DNA from: Microcosmobacter sp040493455 | GTDB lineage: Bacteria; Bacteroidota; Bacteroidia; Flavobacteriales; Flavobacteriaceae | DNA: 64,000 nt | Assembly (NCBI RefSeq): GCF_040493455.1 | Contig: NZ_JANFDA010000010.1 | Location: forward strand, 1 to 64,000 | Direction of reading: 5' to 3' | Shown: positions 48,022 through 57,471 of the stretch, piece after piece | Position numbering within the stretch: position 1 is the first letter of the stretch | Layout: every line of letters starts with the position of its first letter | Notes under the pieces: generated by a model | Told to the model about the DNA's origin: nothing | Databases searched by the model: none | Seen by the model: the letters and a program-made list of their open reading frames with translations, nothing else | Program-made: the position numbers and the translations under genes

Positions 48022-50535
48022 TTATCCATTAGGATTAAGAATAGCGTCGATACGTTCTACAATATCTCTCAAATGCACTTTACTCATCTGATCACTTGTT
48101 CTTCCAATAGCTGCTCTAGCATTTCTCTGAAGCGTGTTTAGTTCTGCTCTAACCACAGCTCTTACATCAGACTGGCTAGTGTTCAACGCGGTTCTTTTTA
48201 CATAAGGACTAGGGCTTCTGCCAGATTGGTTTGGAGCTGTCATTAAGTAAGCCAAACGATCTATGTGCGCACGTTGTAAGTTACGTCTGTAAGTATCTAT
48301 AGTTCTTCCAGAACGTAATTCAGTCCATACGCCATTTCTAAGATCACGCATCATGTCTAGTAGCTTGTAAGCATCATTGCCATTCATGGTTTCATTTTCA
48401 ATCATACGAGCCATTTTACTAAGGCTAAGAATATTATTCAGAGTTCTTGCCTGAGTACTACGTACACGCTCAACTGATCCTGCAAATTGGATACGGTTGA
48501 AGATGTTTTCATCGATCAACCAATCTGGAGTTTCAAAAAGGTTGTCGATAACAAACTCTAAACAATTCTTTTGATGTTCTTTAGGAACGTGTGTATACAC
48601 AGCACCTTCCTGGTCAGCTGTTTTATAATGCTCATAAACACCACCAATGTTGTTTGAAACGTGTCCCATGTAACGATTGAATTGAGACACAACATGACCA
48701 TACATATCTCCAAGATCGTCATAATCTTCACCAGCTTCTGTAGTCCATTCAATTAAGTTTGGTACAATACGCTTTAGGTTTTTAATACCATAATCACTAG
48801 CTAAGATAGCATCATCACCAAGGTCTTCAGTTTGTGAGCTAGGATCAACAACGTCACCAGCTTGTTGATGTCCGAATCTGTACATTGGATCATCTGCATG
48901 ATCTGTGATCCATTTGTTAAGTATAGGCTTTTCATCTTCAGCAGTAGCTGCTTCTAATATAGGTCTATATCCCCAACGGATAGAATGTTTGTCATAGATA
49001 CCAATATTTGGCATTAAAGCAACACCTTCATCTCCAGGTTGGGCAACATAGTTAAAACGTGCATAATCCATAATTGATGGTGCTGTACCATATTCTTTAG
49101 TAAAGGCTGCGTCTCTCAGTTTTTCTACAGGATAAGCACAACTACTTCCCATATTATGAGGTAACCCAAGAGTATGGCCAACTTCGTGAGCAGACACAAA
49201 ACGAATTAAGCGTCCCATAACTTCGTCCTTAAACTCAGGACTTCTGGCTTCTGGATTTATAGCCGCAGTCTGCACAAAGAACCAACCTCTTAATAGAGAC
49301 ATAACATTGTGATACCAGTTGATATCACTTTCTAAGATTTCACCAGATCTTGGATCTGAAACGTGAGGGCCATTAGCATTCGGGATTGGAGATGCTAAGT
49401 AGCGAACCACTGAATAACGTACGTCTTCCGGACTCCATTCTGGATCTTCTTCAACAGAAGGTGGATCTTTAGCAATAATAGCATTTTTGAAACCTGCAGC
49501 TTCAAAAGCAACTTGCCAATCTTCAATACCTTGCTTTATATATTTACGCCATTTTTCAGGTGTAGCTCTATCTATATAGTATACAATTTGTTTCTTTGGT
49601 TCAACAAGCTCTCCACGTTTGAACTTTTCAATGTCTTCATCTTTAACTTCTAATCTCCAACGATCTAGATAAGTTAAGGTTTTACTACGCTGATCTTCTT
49701 GTCCATAATCGACTTGACCTCTGGCAAACCAACCAACACGTTCGTCGAAATAACGACGTTTCATAGGTTCTTTTGGAAGTAGAACCATTGAGTTATTGAT
49801 TTCAATAGAGATTGTTCCTGTACTCGAATTTGAAGGCGGACGCCCAGCATTGTATGTTTTTACATGGCGTGCCTCAATATTTTGAGGATAACTCTTTACA
49901 GTCTCGATGAATGACTTTTCACCATCTAGTCTTGTAACTCTATATTGAGTTCTTCTAAATTGTGGTAAACCAAGTGCTTTTACATCTTTATTGAACAAAG
50001 GCGAAGCTTCAATAACTGTATTCATTGAATCTTTGCTGAATGCTTTAATTGGGAATGTAAATAAAACAGGTTCAAAATTAGAGTTTACAACAGCTTCGTG
50101 AACTGGTAAAGAATCTGCTGCATAAACTTGATGAGATACAACTCTTAGTATTACTTTTTTATCTTTTTTCTGCCAGCGTAATACCTGAGTGTTTTGCTTT
50201 CCGCCACCAAAACCGATACCATTCGCAGTCTTAGCTATACGAGTTACCATAAGCATCTCACGGTCAAAAAGTGTATCTGGGATTTCGTAGTAATACTTAT
50301 CGTCTATTTTATGGACATCAAATAACCCTTTGTCCGTTTTAGCGTTTTTAGTAATTACTTTGCTATAAGACTGAATGTCATTCTTGCCTGGTTTTTTAGC
50401 GGGTTTTTTAGCTGCTGTAGCTGCAGCAGTTTTGTTTTTGTTGGCTTTTTTAGCTGTAGAACATGAGAATGCCAAAAAAGCGCAAGCCACGAAAAGTAGC
50501 TTAATACTAGTAGTCTTCAAAATTGTCGGTTTCAA
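48022..50535 (-). CDS. Zinc-dependent metalloprotease lipoprotein (DUF5117/DUF5118)
   Basis: 837 aa. Lipobox LAFSC at the N-terminus, then an Ala/Lys-rich linker. N-terminal DUF5118/DUF5117 region (YYEIPDTLFDREMLMVTRIAKT, YFDERVGWFARG), then the catalytic core FVSAHEVGHTLGLPHNMGSSCAYPV with HExGHxLGLxH zinc ligands. The C-terminal part is conserved in the family. Probably periplasmic or surface anchored. Substrate unknown. Confidence 0.92.
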   Translation of the reverse strand: MKPTILKTTSIKLLFVACAFLAFSCSTAKKANKNKTAAATAAKKPAKKPGKNDIQSYSKVITKNAKTDKGLFDVHKIDDKYYYEIPDTLFDREMLMVTRIAKTANGIGFGGGKQNTQVLRWQKKDKKVILRVVSHQVYAADSLPVHEAVVNSNFEPVLFTFPIKAFSKDSMNTVIEASPLFNKDVKALGLPQFRRTQYRVTRLDGEKSFIETVKSYPQNIEARHVKTYNAGRPPSNSSTGTISIEINNSMVLLPKEPMKRRYFDERVGWFARGQVDYGQEDQRSKTLTYLDRWRLEVKDEDIEKFKRGELVEPKKQIVYYIDRATPEKWRKYIKQGIEDWQVAFEAAGFKNAIIAKDPPSVEEDPEWSPEDVRYSVVRYLASPIPNANGPHVSDPRSGEILESDINWYHNVMSLLRGWFFVQTAAINPEARSPEFKDEVMGRLIRFVSAHEVGHTLGLPHNMGSSCAYPVEKLRDAAFTKEYGTAPSIMDYARFNYVAQPGDEGVALMPNIGIYDKHSIRWGYRPILEAATAEDEKPILNKWITDHADDPMYRFGHQQAGDVVDPSSQTEDLGDDAILASDYGIKNLKRIVPNLIEWTTEAGEDYDDLGDMYGHVVSQFNRYMGHVSNNIGGVYEHYKTADQEGAVYTHVPKEHQKNCLEFVIDNLFETPDWLIDENIFNRIQFAGSVERVRSTQARTLNNILSLSKMARMIENETMNGNDAYKLLDMMRDLRNGVWTELRSGRTIDTYRRNLQRAHIDRLAYLMTAPNQSGRSPSPYVKRTALNTSQSDVRAVVRAELNTLQRNARAAIGRTSDQMSKVHLRDIVERIDAILNPNG

Positions 50536-50614
50536 AAGTTAGACCGTGAAATTAAGTATAATCACAGCAACTTAAAGAAGAACCAAATGACTTTAATATT
50601 ACTTTAACGTCTTT

Positions 50615-51871
50615 CTATTCTAAAGAATCTATGTACTCTAGCATTAATTCTACACCTTCATCGTGTAAAATTGTAGTACCAATAAAAGGCATACTCAACC
50701 CTTCTTCATAATTGCTTACTCTGAACTCTATGCTAAAACGCTGTTGAAAGATAAACGAATCGTTAAAAGCTGTTTCGTAAGACAATCGAAGTGGTGATTG
50801 GAATTGACAGAAGCCTCCATCAATGTGGCAATGCGCACATTGTATATCGAAATAAGCTCTAGCTCTTTCCTCTAAAGTAAACGAATCATCTTCCCAGTTT
50901 GGTAAAGAAGATACAGTTTCAGAAGACGCTAAACCAGAAATATAATTGGCATCAATAAAGTCTTGTAATTGATTAACACCATCGATATCAAAATTCAAAG
51001 TTCTTAGTTTTGGACCAATAGGTGTTACAGCATCAAAAGTTTGATGACATGTGAAACAATCTGTATTAGAAGGAATTTCATAAGAGATGTTATTGGTGTC
51101 GCCATCAGCATCGATCCAAGTGATTGGTACTGTGCTGCCATCAAAATCTAAAACAGCATCTGTCTGTTCAGCATTCCATTTGTAGTCACCGGTTTCCCAA
51201 TTCCCATCTCTCAATATAAGAACTCGGGTTTCTATAATTTGTCTTCCTAGAGATAGGTCTCTCTCGTCATTGTTATAAAAGAATGTTTTGGCTATCAATG
51301 TACCTTCTGGGAAAATAGGTAACCCATCATCTTCATATTCTAATGTTGTGCCAATTGGTAACGCCATGATGCGTTGCTTGTGTGCATAATCAGAAAACAA
51401 CGGTGTGCTTAGTTTGTATTCAAAAGCATAAATGCTTGGGGTCAAGTCAGCAAGATCTCCGTTAAATAAATTCAATTCTGATAGGTTAGTCAGAAGCTGA
51501 GGTATAACAGGATTTGGTAACGTTGTAAAGCTTTTAACATCTGACCACAAACTAATACTCGTAGCATCACAAGTAGTTTGCACATAGTAGTCGTAAGTCG
51601 TATTCGCAGTCAAACCAGATAATGCTAGCATAGCCTCGGAGCTATTTACAATAGTTCCTGTACCTTGAGCAAATCCAGATACACCATATTCAATACTAAA
51701 AGACCCTGTGTCATTAGAGTCATCCCATTGCAATGTGGCAGCATTTGAAGTGATGTCTGTTTCTGATAAGTTAAAAGGTATAGTACATTGTGGAGTTATG
51801 ACATCATCATCTTCAGAACAAGAAGATAGAATCAATGCCATCATGCATAAAAATAAGCCAAGCTTTTTCAT
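50615..51871 (-). CDS. Fibronectin III-diheme cytochrome lipoprotein (SO2930-like)
   Basis: 418 aa. Lipobox LILSSC; a fibronectin type III-like domain (~33-118, FNLSETDITSNAATLQWDDSND...YDYYVQTTCDATSI); then a region with two heme c motifs, CFTCH and CAHCH. The body LSTPLFSDYAHKQRIMALPIGT matches the SO2930-family diheme cytochromes. A redox role at the cell surface is likely; partner unknown. Confidence 0.85.
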   Translation of the reverse strand: MKKLGLFLCMMALILSSCSEDDDVITPQCTIPFNLSETDITSNAATLQWDDSNDTGSFSIEYGVSGFAQGTGTIVNSSEAMLALSGLTANTTYDYYVQTTCDATSISLWSDVKSFTTLPNPVIPQLLTNLSELNLFNGDLADLTPSIYAFEYKLSTPLFSDYAHKQRIMALPIGTTLEYEDDGLPIFPEGTLIAKTFFYNNDERDLSLGRQIIETRVLILRDGNWETGDYKWNAEQTDAVLDFDGSTVPITWIDADGDTNNISYEIPSNTDCFTCHQTFDAVTPIGPKLRTLNFDIDGVNQLQDFIDANYISGLASSETVSSLPNWEDDSFTLEERARAYFDIQCAHCHIDGGFCQFQSPLRLSYETAFNDSFIFQQRFSIEFRVSNYEEGLSMPFIGTTILHDEGVELMLEYIDSLE

Positions 51872-52037
51872 CGATTTGGTTTTTTTCTGATCAATAGCGC
51901 CCTAAAATAATAAAATCATACTAATATGAGTTCATAAATCGATAAAATCACAGGTTTTCATGGGAAAAGTGAAAAAAAAATATGTTGATGAAAGAAAAAT
52001 ACTATATTAGTGCTAGCATTAAATCTAATTAGTAACT

Positions 52038-52298
52038 ATGAACAGAAGAAATTTCTTAAAAAGCGGTGGTAAAGTATTACTGGCTACATCTACTATAGCT
52101 CTTACAGGTATTAGTTTAAACTCTTGCTCTACAGATTCCGATGATTCTAATAATGATGGGTTTACAGATGGATATTATGATGATGGTTACTACGATGATG
52201 GATATTATGACGACGGTTACTATGATGACGGTTATTATGACGATGGTTACTACGATGATGGATATTATGATGATGGTTACTACGATGACGGTTACTAA
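52038..52298 (+). CDS. Tat-signal lipoprotein with eight GYYDD repeats
   Basis: 86 aa. Twin-arginine start (RRNFLK), hydrophobic core and lipobox ending LNSC with C30. After a short acidic linker the rest (45-86) is eight GYYDD repeats plus GY: 17 tyrosines and 16 aspartates. The repeats use varied synonymous codons, so the peptide rather than the DNA repeat is conserved. The next gene, a two-domain glycosyltransferase, starts 31 bp downstream. Its function is unknown; a modified surface peptide, a metal-binding tail or an adhesive are possible. Confidence 0.8.
   Translation: MNRRNFLKSGGKVLLATSTIALTGISLNSCSTDSDDSNNDGFTDGYYDDGYYDDGYYDDGYYDDGYYDDGYYDDGYYDDGYYDDGY
52170..52295 (+). repeat. Tandem repeat coding (GYYDD)8GY
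   Basis: Fifteen-base units, best seen as a 30-base higher-order period; units 1-2 and 7-8 differ by a single base, others differ mainly at third codon positions (TAT/TAC, GAT/GAC, GGA/GGT). This is a coding repeat, not a CRISPR array. Confidence 0.95.
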
Positions 52299-52329
52299 AA
52301 TTAGATTACTTACCTAAATTTTCTCTTTT

Positions 52330-54390
52330 ATGAAGGTTGCATTTTTACACGATGTAGAAATGAACTTTATTGGTGGTGCAGAGCTGTCTAATAAGAAGAT
52401 TATTGACAAAGGCATTGCACTAGGCTATGAAGTGATATATGATGATTTACTGGATTTTGAAGCTACCAAATCTCTCATAAATGATTGTGACGTCATTATC
52501 CTGAACAATTTAGTTCGTTGCAATTATGAGTTTGAGCTCATTGATTACATTATCTCTAAAAACCTTCCGTATGTAAAGTGGGAACACGATTATGGGCTAT
52601 GCGCTAAGAGAACGTTATACTGCTTAGTAGCTTCAAGAGTTAAGAATTGTTGTGATACAAATCGTTTCCATAATTACAGGAATTTATTCGCAAATGCTAT
52701 TCTTAATGTGTTTCAATCACCTATGCATTTCGATTATCATAAGAAGCTTTATGGTGAAGCGGTTTCAAACAAAATAGTGTTACCACCTCCAATAAATGTT
52801 GAATCCATAAAAAACAATCCTGATAAAAATAAGAATGAAGTTATTTTTCTAGGGCATTTAAACTTTATAAAGGGAGGTCATCAGTTGATAGACTATGCTA
52901 AGGCGCATCCAGAACTAAACTTTAAAGTATTTGGTCAAAACAGAGTTCGTAGAACTTTGTCTGATAATATTACCATAACGGATAAGGTGCCGAATGAGAT
53001 TGCTCTAGAAGAATTGTCTAAATCCGAGTATTTCTTTTTTAAACCAAATATGCCTGAAGCTTCAGGTAGAGTAGCAGCGGAGGCCTTTTTGTCTGGTAAT
53101 ACAATGATATCTAACGATAGAGTAGGGACTTTTTCATACGATTTTTATCCAGATGATATTGATAAAGGCAGAGAGGAAATGAGGAATTCACCTGGTTTCT
53201 TTTGGGAGAAAGTAGTTGAGGCAATAAAAACTGGAAGACCAAAAGCGAATAGGTTTAAACATGTACTGATTTATAAAAGCTATGGAGGTCTTGGAGATCA
53301 GTTTATAGCAATTCCTGCGCTAAATAAATTAAAAGAGGTATCAGAACAAGTTACCATGGCATTGCCAAAAGGTCTGATAAAGGTGTTTGAGAGAAATGTC
53401 CAAGGGTTTAATTATATAGATATTTCTGATTTAGATCAGATTGATAAATCACAGTTTGATAAAGAAATAAATCTTGGGAACTATCCCAAAAGTAGGCGCT
53501 TTAATAATGATGGTGTTGTAGACTATGCAACTCACAATAAGTTGAAACAACATGCTCTAAAGCATTACATAGATCTTATCGGGACATTACATCAAGATGC
53601 GGATACTAGTTATGAAGAATATCCATACTTTAAGGCTAAGGTAAATACAGATGCGCCATATTTTACAGTACACCCTGGAGCTGGTTTCAAACCAAAATGG
53701 TGGCCTACGGAGCGATATGTAGAACTGATTGAGATTATTCTAAAAAAGTTCTCGAATTTATCATGTGTTGTTATTCTTGGTCCAAAAGACCCAGAATCTT
53801 CACATTTTGAAAACCTTGAAAGAGTAACGATAGAAACAGGAAATCTTGATATAGTTGAAGAACGCCTAAAAGGATCCTTATTCCATATAGGTAATGATTC
53901 AGGGATTACGCATTTTGCAGGAGTTTTTAATATTCCATTTGTATCTTTTCACGGGTTGACTGGTCCTGGATCATGGTCTGCACTATCTAAACAACGTGAA
54001 GTAATTTGGGGAAAACCAGGGCAATGCAATCTAACCTGTAAATATAATATTGCTATAAATTGTGAGCATCGAAATTGCCTAACTTCGATAACTGTAAATA
54101 GAGCCTTAGAAGCTGTTTATAAATTAATTCAAAAAAGTGGTATAATGAGTAAAGGAAGGGAGAAGCTAATTTTTAATCCAGCGTATTTCGTTGAATCTAA
54201 AGCGGAAGGTTTTGTAATAAAATCTAAAGATAGAGAACTATTCTTAGAGTTTAAGGAAGACAACGAACGACAGTGTTTTACCAATCTCGTACAAAACGAT
54301 ATCTACAGAGATTCTATACCAACAGATAACCTGAAGGCTTTAATTGAAGTTTTAATTCAGGAAAATTTAGTTTTCAGTATATCGATTTAA
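52330..54390 (+). CDS. Two-domain glycosyltransferase (GT4-like + GT9-like) with C-terminal extension
   Basis: 686 aa. N-terminal GT-B domain (1-~310: FLHDVEMNFIGGAELSNK, VIFLGHLNFIKGGHQLIDYAK, PEASGRVAAEAFLSGN). Second domain (~315-600) is GT9/heptosyltransferase-like: KSYGGLGDQFIAIPAL, HPGAGFKPKWWPTERY, GNDSGITHFAGVF and a C-x3-C cluster. The last ~77 residues (610-686) are extra and resemble, by eye, a small winged-helix peptide-binding domain. It probably transfers sugar, but donor and acceptor are unknown. It abuts the convergent GT2 gene exactly. Confidence 0.88.
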   Translation: MKVAFLHDVEMNFIGGAELSNKKIIDKGIALGYEVIYDDLLDFEATKSLINDCDVIILNNLVRCNYEFELIDYIISKNLPYVKWEHDYGLCAKRTLYCLVASRVKNCCDTNRFHNYRNLFANAILNVFQSPMHFDYHKKLYGEAVSNKIVLPPPINVESIKNNPDKNKNEVIFLGHLNFIKGGHQLIDYAKAHPELNFKVFGQNRVRRTLSDNITITDKVPNEIALEELSKSEYFFFKPNMPEASGRVAAEAFLSGNTMISNDRVGTFSYDFYPDDIDKGREEMRNSPGFFWEKVVEAIKTGRPKANRFKHVLIYKSYGGLGDQFIAIPALNKLKEVSEQVTMALPKGLIKVFERNVQGFNYIDISDLDQIDKSQFDKEINLGNYPKSRRFNNDGVVDYATHNKLKQHALKHYIDLIGTLHQDADTSYEEYPYFKAKVNTDAPYFTVHPGAGFKPKWWPTERYVELIEIILKKFSNLSCVVILGPKDPESSHFENLERVTIETGNLDIVEERLKGSLFHIGNDSGITHFAGVFNIPFVSFHGLTGPGSWSALSKQREVIWGKPGQCNLTCKYNIAINCEHRNCLTSITVNRALEAVYKLIQKSGIMSKGREKLIFNPAYFVESKAEGFVIKSKDRELFLEFKEDNERQCFTNLVQNDIYRDSIPTDNLKALIEVLIQENLVFSISI

Positions 54391-55137
54391 TTACAACTTA
54401 ATTTGCTCGTTTTCGATATGCCAGTCAAAATTCAAGAATAGACGACTGTGAGCATCAAATGGGTCTCTATTTTTATCTAATAGAATAGCACGCTTAGCTT
54501 TATATAGTTGTTTTTTAGGTTTTAAATCTCTCGAAAGTTTATGATGTGCCTTATCAGATAGTTTGTGCTCATGACTAAAAATAGTTTTGTTCTTATAAGT
54601 CAAAACTTTAGTGCCCAAGCGTTGCTGAAATATCACAAAGAAAGCATCTTCATAACCATAATGTCCGCAAAACTCCTCGTCAACTCCCAAGCTTTTGAAA
54701 TATGTGCTTTTACTTAAGAAGAACGTGTTGAAGTGTGGTTTGTTCTCTGCATTGTCACGTTCTCTTTTGAACTTGAAAATATTTTCCGGGACTTTAGATT
54801 CTATAAGAAATTTAAAGACCGCTTCAGGAAAAACATGATCTAAATCGGTAACTACAAGCTTTTGAGATCTAGCCAAATGAACACCCAAATTTCTAGCACC
54901 ACCCTGATTCCATTTAATATCCGTAGTGATTTCAGCTAAGGTGTAATTTAACTTACAATCTTCTGGTATTGAGATTTTTATTGGAGAACAGTCATTGATA
55001 AAGATAAAATGTATATGCCTTAAAACTTCAGGTTTATAAGCACCGTAAACATCCAAAAGCGAATGGAAAACATCTAGATTGCGCTCTAAATAAACAGGAA
55101 CAACGTAAGTTAGTTTTATCTGTTGGTATTTGAGCAT
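54391..55137 (-). CDS. GT2-family glycosyltransferase
   Basis: 248 aa. GT-A fold start LTYVVPVYLERNLDVFHSLL, then FIFINDCSP; DLDH serves as the metal/sugar site, with WNQGGARNLGVHLARSQKLVVTDLDHVFP and HYGYEDAFFVI downstream, like galactosyltransferase C-terminal domains. Soluble. It faces the two-domain glycosyltransferase gene and may work on the same product. Donor unknown. Confidence 0.85.
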   Translation of the reverse strand: MLKYQQIKLTYVVPVYLERNLDVFHSLLDVYGAYKPEVLRHIHFIFINDCSPIKISIPEDCKLNYTLAEITTDIKWNQGGARNLGVHLARSQKLVVTDLDHVFPEAVFKFLIESKVPENIFKFKRERDNAENKPHFNTFFLSKSTYFKSLGVDEEFCGHYGYEDAFFVIFQQRLGTKVLTYKNKTIFSHEHKLSDKAHHKLSRDLKPKKQLYKAKRAILLDKNRDPFDAHSRLFLNFDWHIENEQIKL

Positions 55138-55146
55138 ATTATAATT

Positions 55147-56835
55147 CTATACCATTTCTACAAATAATCCTTCTTCAGTCTTGTTGACCTTGGCCAAACT
55201 GTTTTTTGTCAAGCCTTTTATGGTCTTATCCCACTTTTTGTTAGATAAACCAGACTGAGATTTTAACTCGTTGAGGTCTATTGGAGAGTTTGACTTTAAG
55301 ATATTGAATACAGCCTTTTCTTCATCTGTCATTGCTACAGCTTTCTTCTCTGGCTTCATCTGTGGGAAGAACAATACTTCTTGAATAGATTGATTATTAG
55401 TAAGGAACATGATTAAACGATCCATGCCTATCCCCATTCCAGATGTTGGAGGCATACCATATTCTAAAGCTCTCAAGAAATCCTGATCAATAAACATGGC
55501 TTCGTCATCACCACGATCAGCAAGTTTTACTTGCGCTTCGAAACGCTCACGTTGATCTATCGGGTCATTCAACTCAGAATAAGCATTAGCAATTTCTTTT
55601 CCACAAACCATAAGCTCAAAACGCTCAGTAAGTTCAGGATTGTCTCTATGTTCCTTGCACAAAGGACTCATTTCTTTTGGGTAATCTGTAATGAATGTAG
55701 GTTGAATGTAATTGCCTTCGCATTTTTCACCAAATATCTCATCGATAAGCTTTCCTTTACCCATAGAATCATCAACTTCAATGCCCATCTCTATAGCTGC
55801 TGCTCTCAACTCATCTTCAGACTTTCCTGTAATATCAAATCCAGTAAAATGCTTAATAGAATCCGCCATAGTTACACGAGCATAAGGTGCTTTAAAGTCA
55901 ACTTCATGCTCACCAAACGTAGCTTTAGTGGTGCCATTAACTGCCATGGCACAATACTCTAATAGCTGCTCACAGAAATCCATCATCCAGTTATAATCCT
56001 TGTAAGCTACATAGATTTCCATTGCAGTAAACTCAGGATTATGGGTTCTGTCCATACCTTCGTTTCGGAAGTTCTTGGAAAACTCATAGACACCATCAAA
56101 ACCTCCTACAATCAATCTTTTCAGATATAGCTCATTGGCAATTCTCATGTATAATGGAATATCTAAGCTATTATGATGTGTTATGAATGGACGTGCAGCC
56201 GCTCCACCAGGAATTGGCTGTAGAATTGGTGTTTCTACTTCAAAATAACCAGCATCGTTAAAAAACTGACGCATCGCATTAAAGAGCTTAGTACGTTTTA
56301 CAAAGACTTCCTTAACATGAGGATTTACAGCCAAATCCGCATAGCGTTGTCTGTAACGCATTTCAGGATCGTTAAACTCATCATATGTGTTACCCTCTGC
56401 ATCTTGTTTTGGTAGTGGTAATGGTTTTAAAGCCTTACTAAGTAATTTAAAATCTTTAACCATTACAGTTTGTTCACCTACTTGAGTGGTAAACAACTCA
56501 CCTTCAACACCAATAAAATCACCTAGGTCGATGAGTTTCTTGAAAAGATCATTGTATTTTGATTTGTCCTCGTCTGGGCAAATTTCATCTCTATTAAAAT
56601 ATACCTGAATACGGCCTTCGCTATCTTGTAATTCGGTAAAAGAGGCTTTTCCTTGCACCTTCTTTCTCATAAGACGACCAGCAATGATAACCTTCTTTCC
56701 TTCTTCAAAGTTTTCTTTAACCTGTTTGGTAGTATGATCTACAGGAAATAAATCTGCAGGATAAGGGTTAATGCCTAATTCTCTTAGTTTACTAAGTTTT
56801 TCGCGTCTTACTAATTCTTGTTCTGAAAGTTGCAT
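55147..56835 (-). CDS. lysS: Lysyl-tRNA synthetase, class II
   Basis: 562 aa. OB-fold anticodon domain first (VIIAGRLMRKKVQGKASFTELQD), then the class II catalytic core (motif 2 FRNEGMDRTHNPEFTAMEIY; motif 3 GMGIGMDRLIMFLT). A C-terminal ~60-residue extension beyond the core (NILKSNSPIDLNELKSQSGLSNKKW) looks winged-helix-like, as in other Flavobacteria. ATG 56835 is chosen: a TTG ten codons upstream lies in the -7 promoter box. Confidence 0.97.
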   Translation of the reverse strand: MQLSEQELVRREKLSKLRELGINPYPADLFPVDHTTKQVKENFEEGKKVIIAGRLMRKKVQGKASFTELQDSEGRIQVYFNRDEICPDEDKSKYNDLFKKLIDLGDFIGVEGELFTTQVGEQTVMVKDFKLLSKALKPLPLPKQDAEGNTYDEFNDPEMRYRQRYADLAVNPHVKEVFVKRTKLFNAMRQFFNDAGYFEVETPILQPIPGGAAARPFITHHNSLDIPLYMRIANELYLKRLIVGGFDGVYEFSKNFRNEGMDRTHNPEFTAMEIYVAYKDYNWMMDFCEQLLEYCAMAVNGTTKATFGEHEVDFKAPYARVTMADSIKHFTGFDITGKSEDELRAAAIEMGIEVDDSMGKGKLIDEIFGEKCEGNYIQPTFITDYPKEMSPLCKEHRDNPELTERFELMVCGKEIANAYSELNDPIDQRERFEAQVKLADRGDDEAMFIDQDFLRALEYGMPPTSGMGIGMDRLIMFLTNNQSIQEVLFFPQMKPEKKAVAMTDEEKAVFNILKSNSPIDLNELKSQSGLSNKKWDKTIKGLTKNSLAKVNKTEEGLFVEMV

Positions 56836-56862
56836 GCTCTTTTTCTCTAAAAATTCAGACTG

Positions 56863-56897
56863 CAAAATTACATTATTTACGGTAACAATAAAACAAA
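56863..56897 (-). promoter_or_regulatory. lysS promoter
   Basis: Minus strand: TTTG (56894-56897), 23-base spacer, TAATTTTG (56863-56870), matching TTG-N(17-23)-TAnnTTTG. It lies 27 bp upstream of the ATG. Confidence 0.5.
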
Positions 56898-56898
56898 G

Positions 56899-56932
56899 AA
56901 CCCCTAAGGATTATCATTAATCCCTAGAGGTT
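56899..56932 (-). terminator. Terminator after the DUF1573 gene
   Basis: AACCCCTAAGGATTA (56899-56913) and TAATCCCTAGAGGTT (56918-56932) pair with two mismatches around TCAT; a T-rich tail follows on the minus strand. Confidence 0.65.
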
Positions 56933-56954
56933 AATAACTAACTAAAACTTATGT

Positions 56955-57359
56955 CTAATTTGCTGCGACTACTGTTCCTTTGATTTTTAGAACTTTCTTC
57001 GCCTCTTTAGCATTAGATAAGACTGTAACAGTTTTGGTAAAAGCACCAAGTTTTTTGGTATTGTACTTAATCTCTAATTGACCTACTTGTCCTGGAAGAA
57101 TAGGCTCTTTAGAATAATTTGGTACAGTACAACCACAGCTTGTCTTTACATCTGTAATAATTAATGGAGCATCACCTGTATTTGTAAAGACGAAAATTCG
57201 CATACCATCCGAACCTTGCTCGATAGTCCCATAGTCTACAACTTCGGTTTCAAAATCAATGATGGCTATTTTTTCCGCCATAGCTAAATCTTGAGCTTGC
57301 ACAAAGCCCATTACACTTACAAATAATACTGCAAAAAAAGTGTTTACTGTTCGTTTCAT
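56955..57359 (-). CDS. DUF1573 secreted protein
   Basis: 134 aa. Signal peptide ending VQAQ, then a single Ig-like DUF1573 domain: YGTIEQGSDGMRIFVFTNTGDAPLIITDVKTSCGCTVPNYSKEPILPGQVGQLEIKYNTK. The conserved TSCGCT motif is present. Function unknown in the family. Secreted; adjacent to lysS in the same direction but with its own terminator. Confidence 0.9.
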   Translation of the reverse strand: MKRTVNTFFAVLFVSVMGFVQAQDLAMAEKIAIIDFETEVVDYGTIEQGSDGMRIFVFTNTGDAPLIITDVKTSCGCTVPNYSKEPILPGQVGQLEIKYNTKKLGAFTKTVTVLSNAKEAKKVLKIKGTVVAAN

Positions 57360-57471
57360 AATCTAAATGTTTTTAATGATTAATTCGAAAACAAACATCA
57401 CATTAATTCGTCAAAAAAGTACAGTAAATAGGGTTGGAAATCGGTACTAGTACCTGGGTTGAATTTTTTAA

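Noticed and set aside
52170..52295. Regular repeats that could be taken for a CRISPR array
   Set aside because: Units are 15 bases, contiguous, without spacers, and code for GYYDD in frame.
56836..56865. TTG start ten codons upstream for lysS
   Set aside because: It overlaps the predicted -7 promoter box, and the family N-terminus begins after the ATG at 56835.
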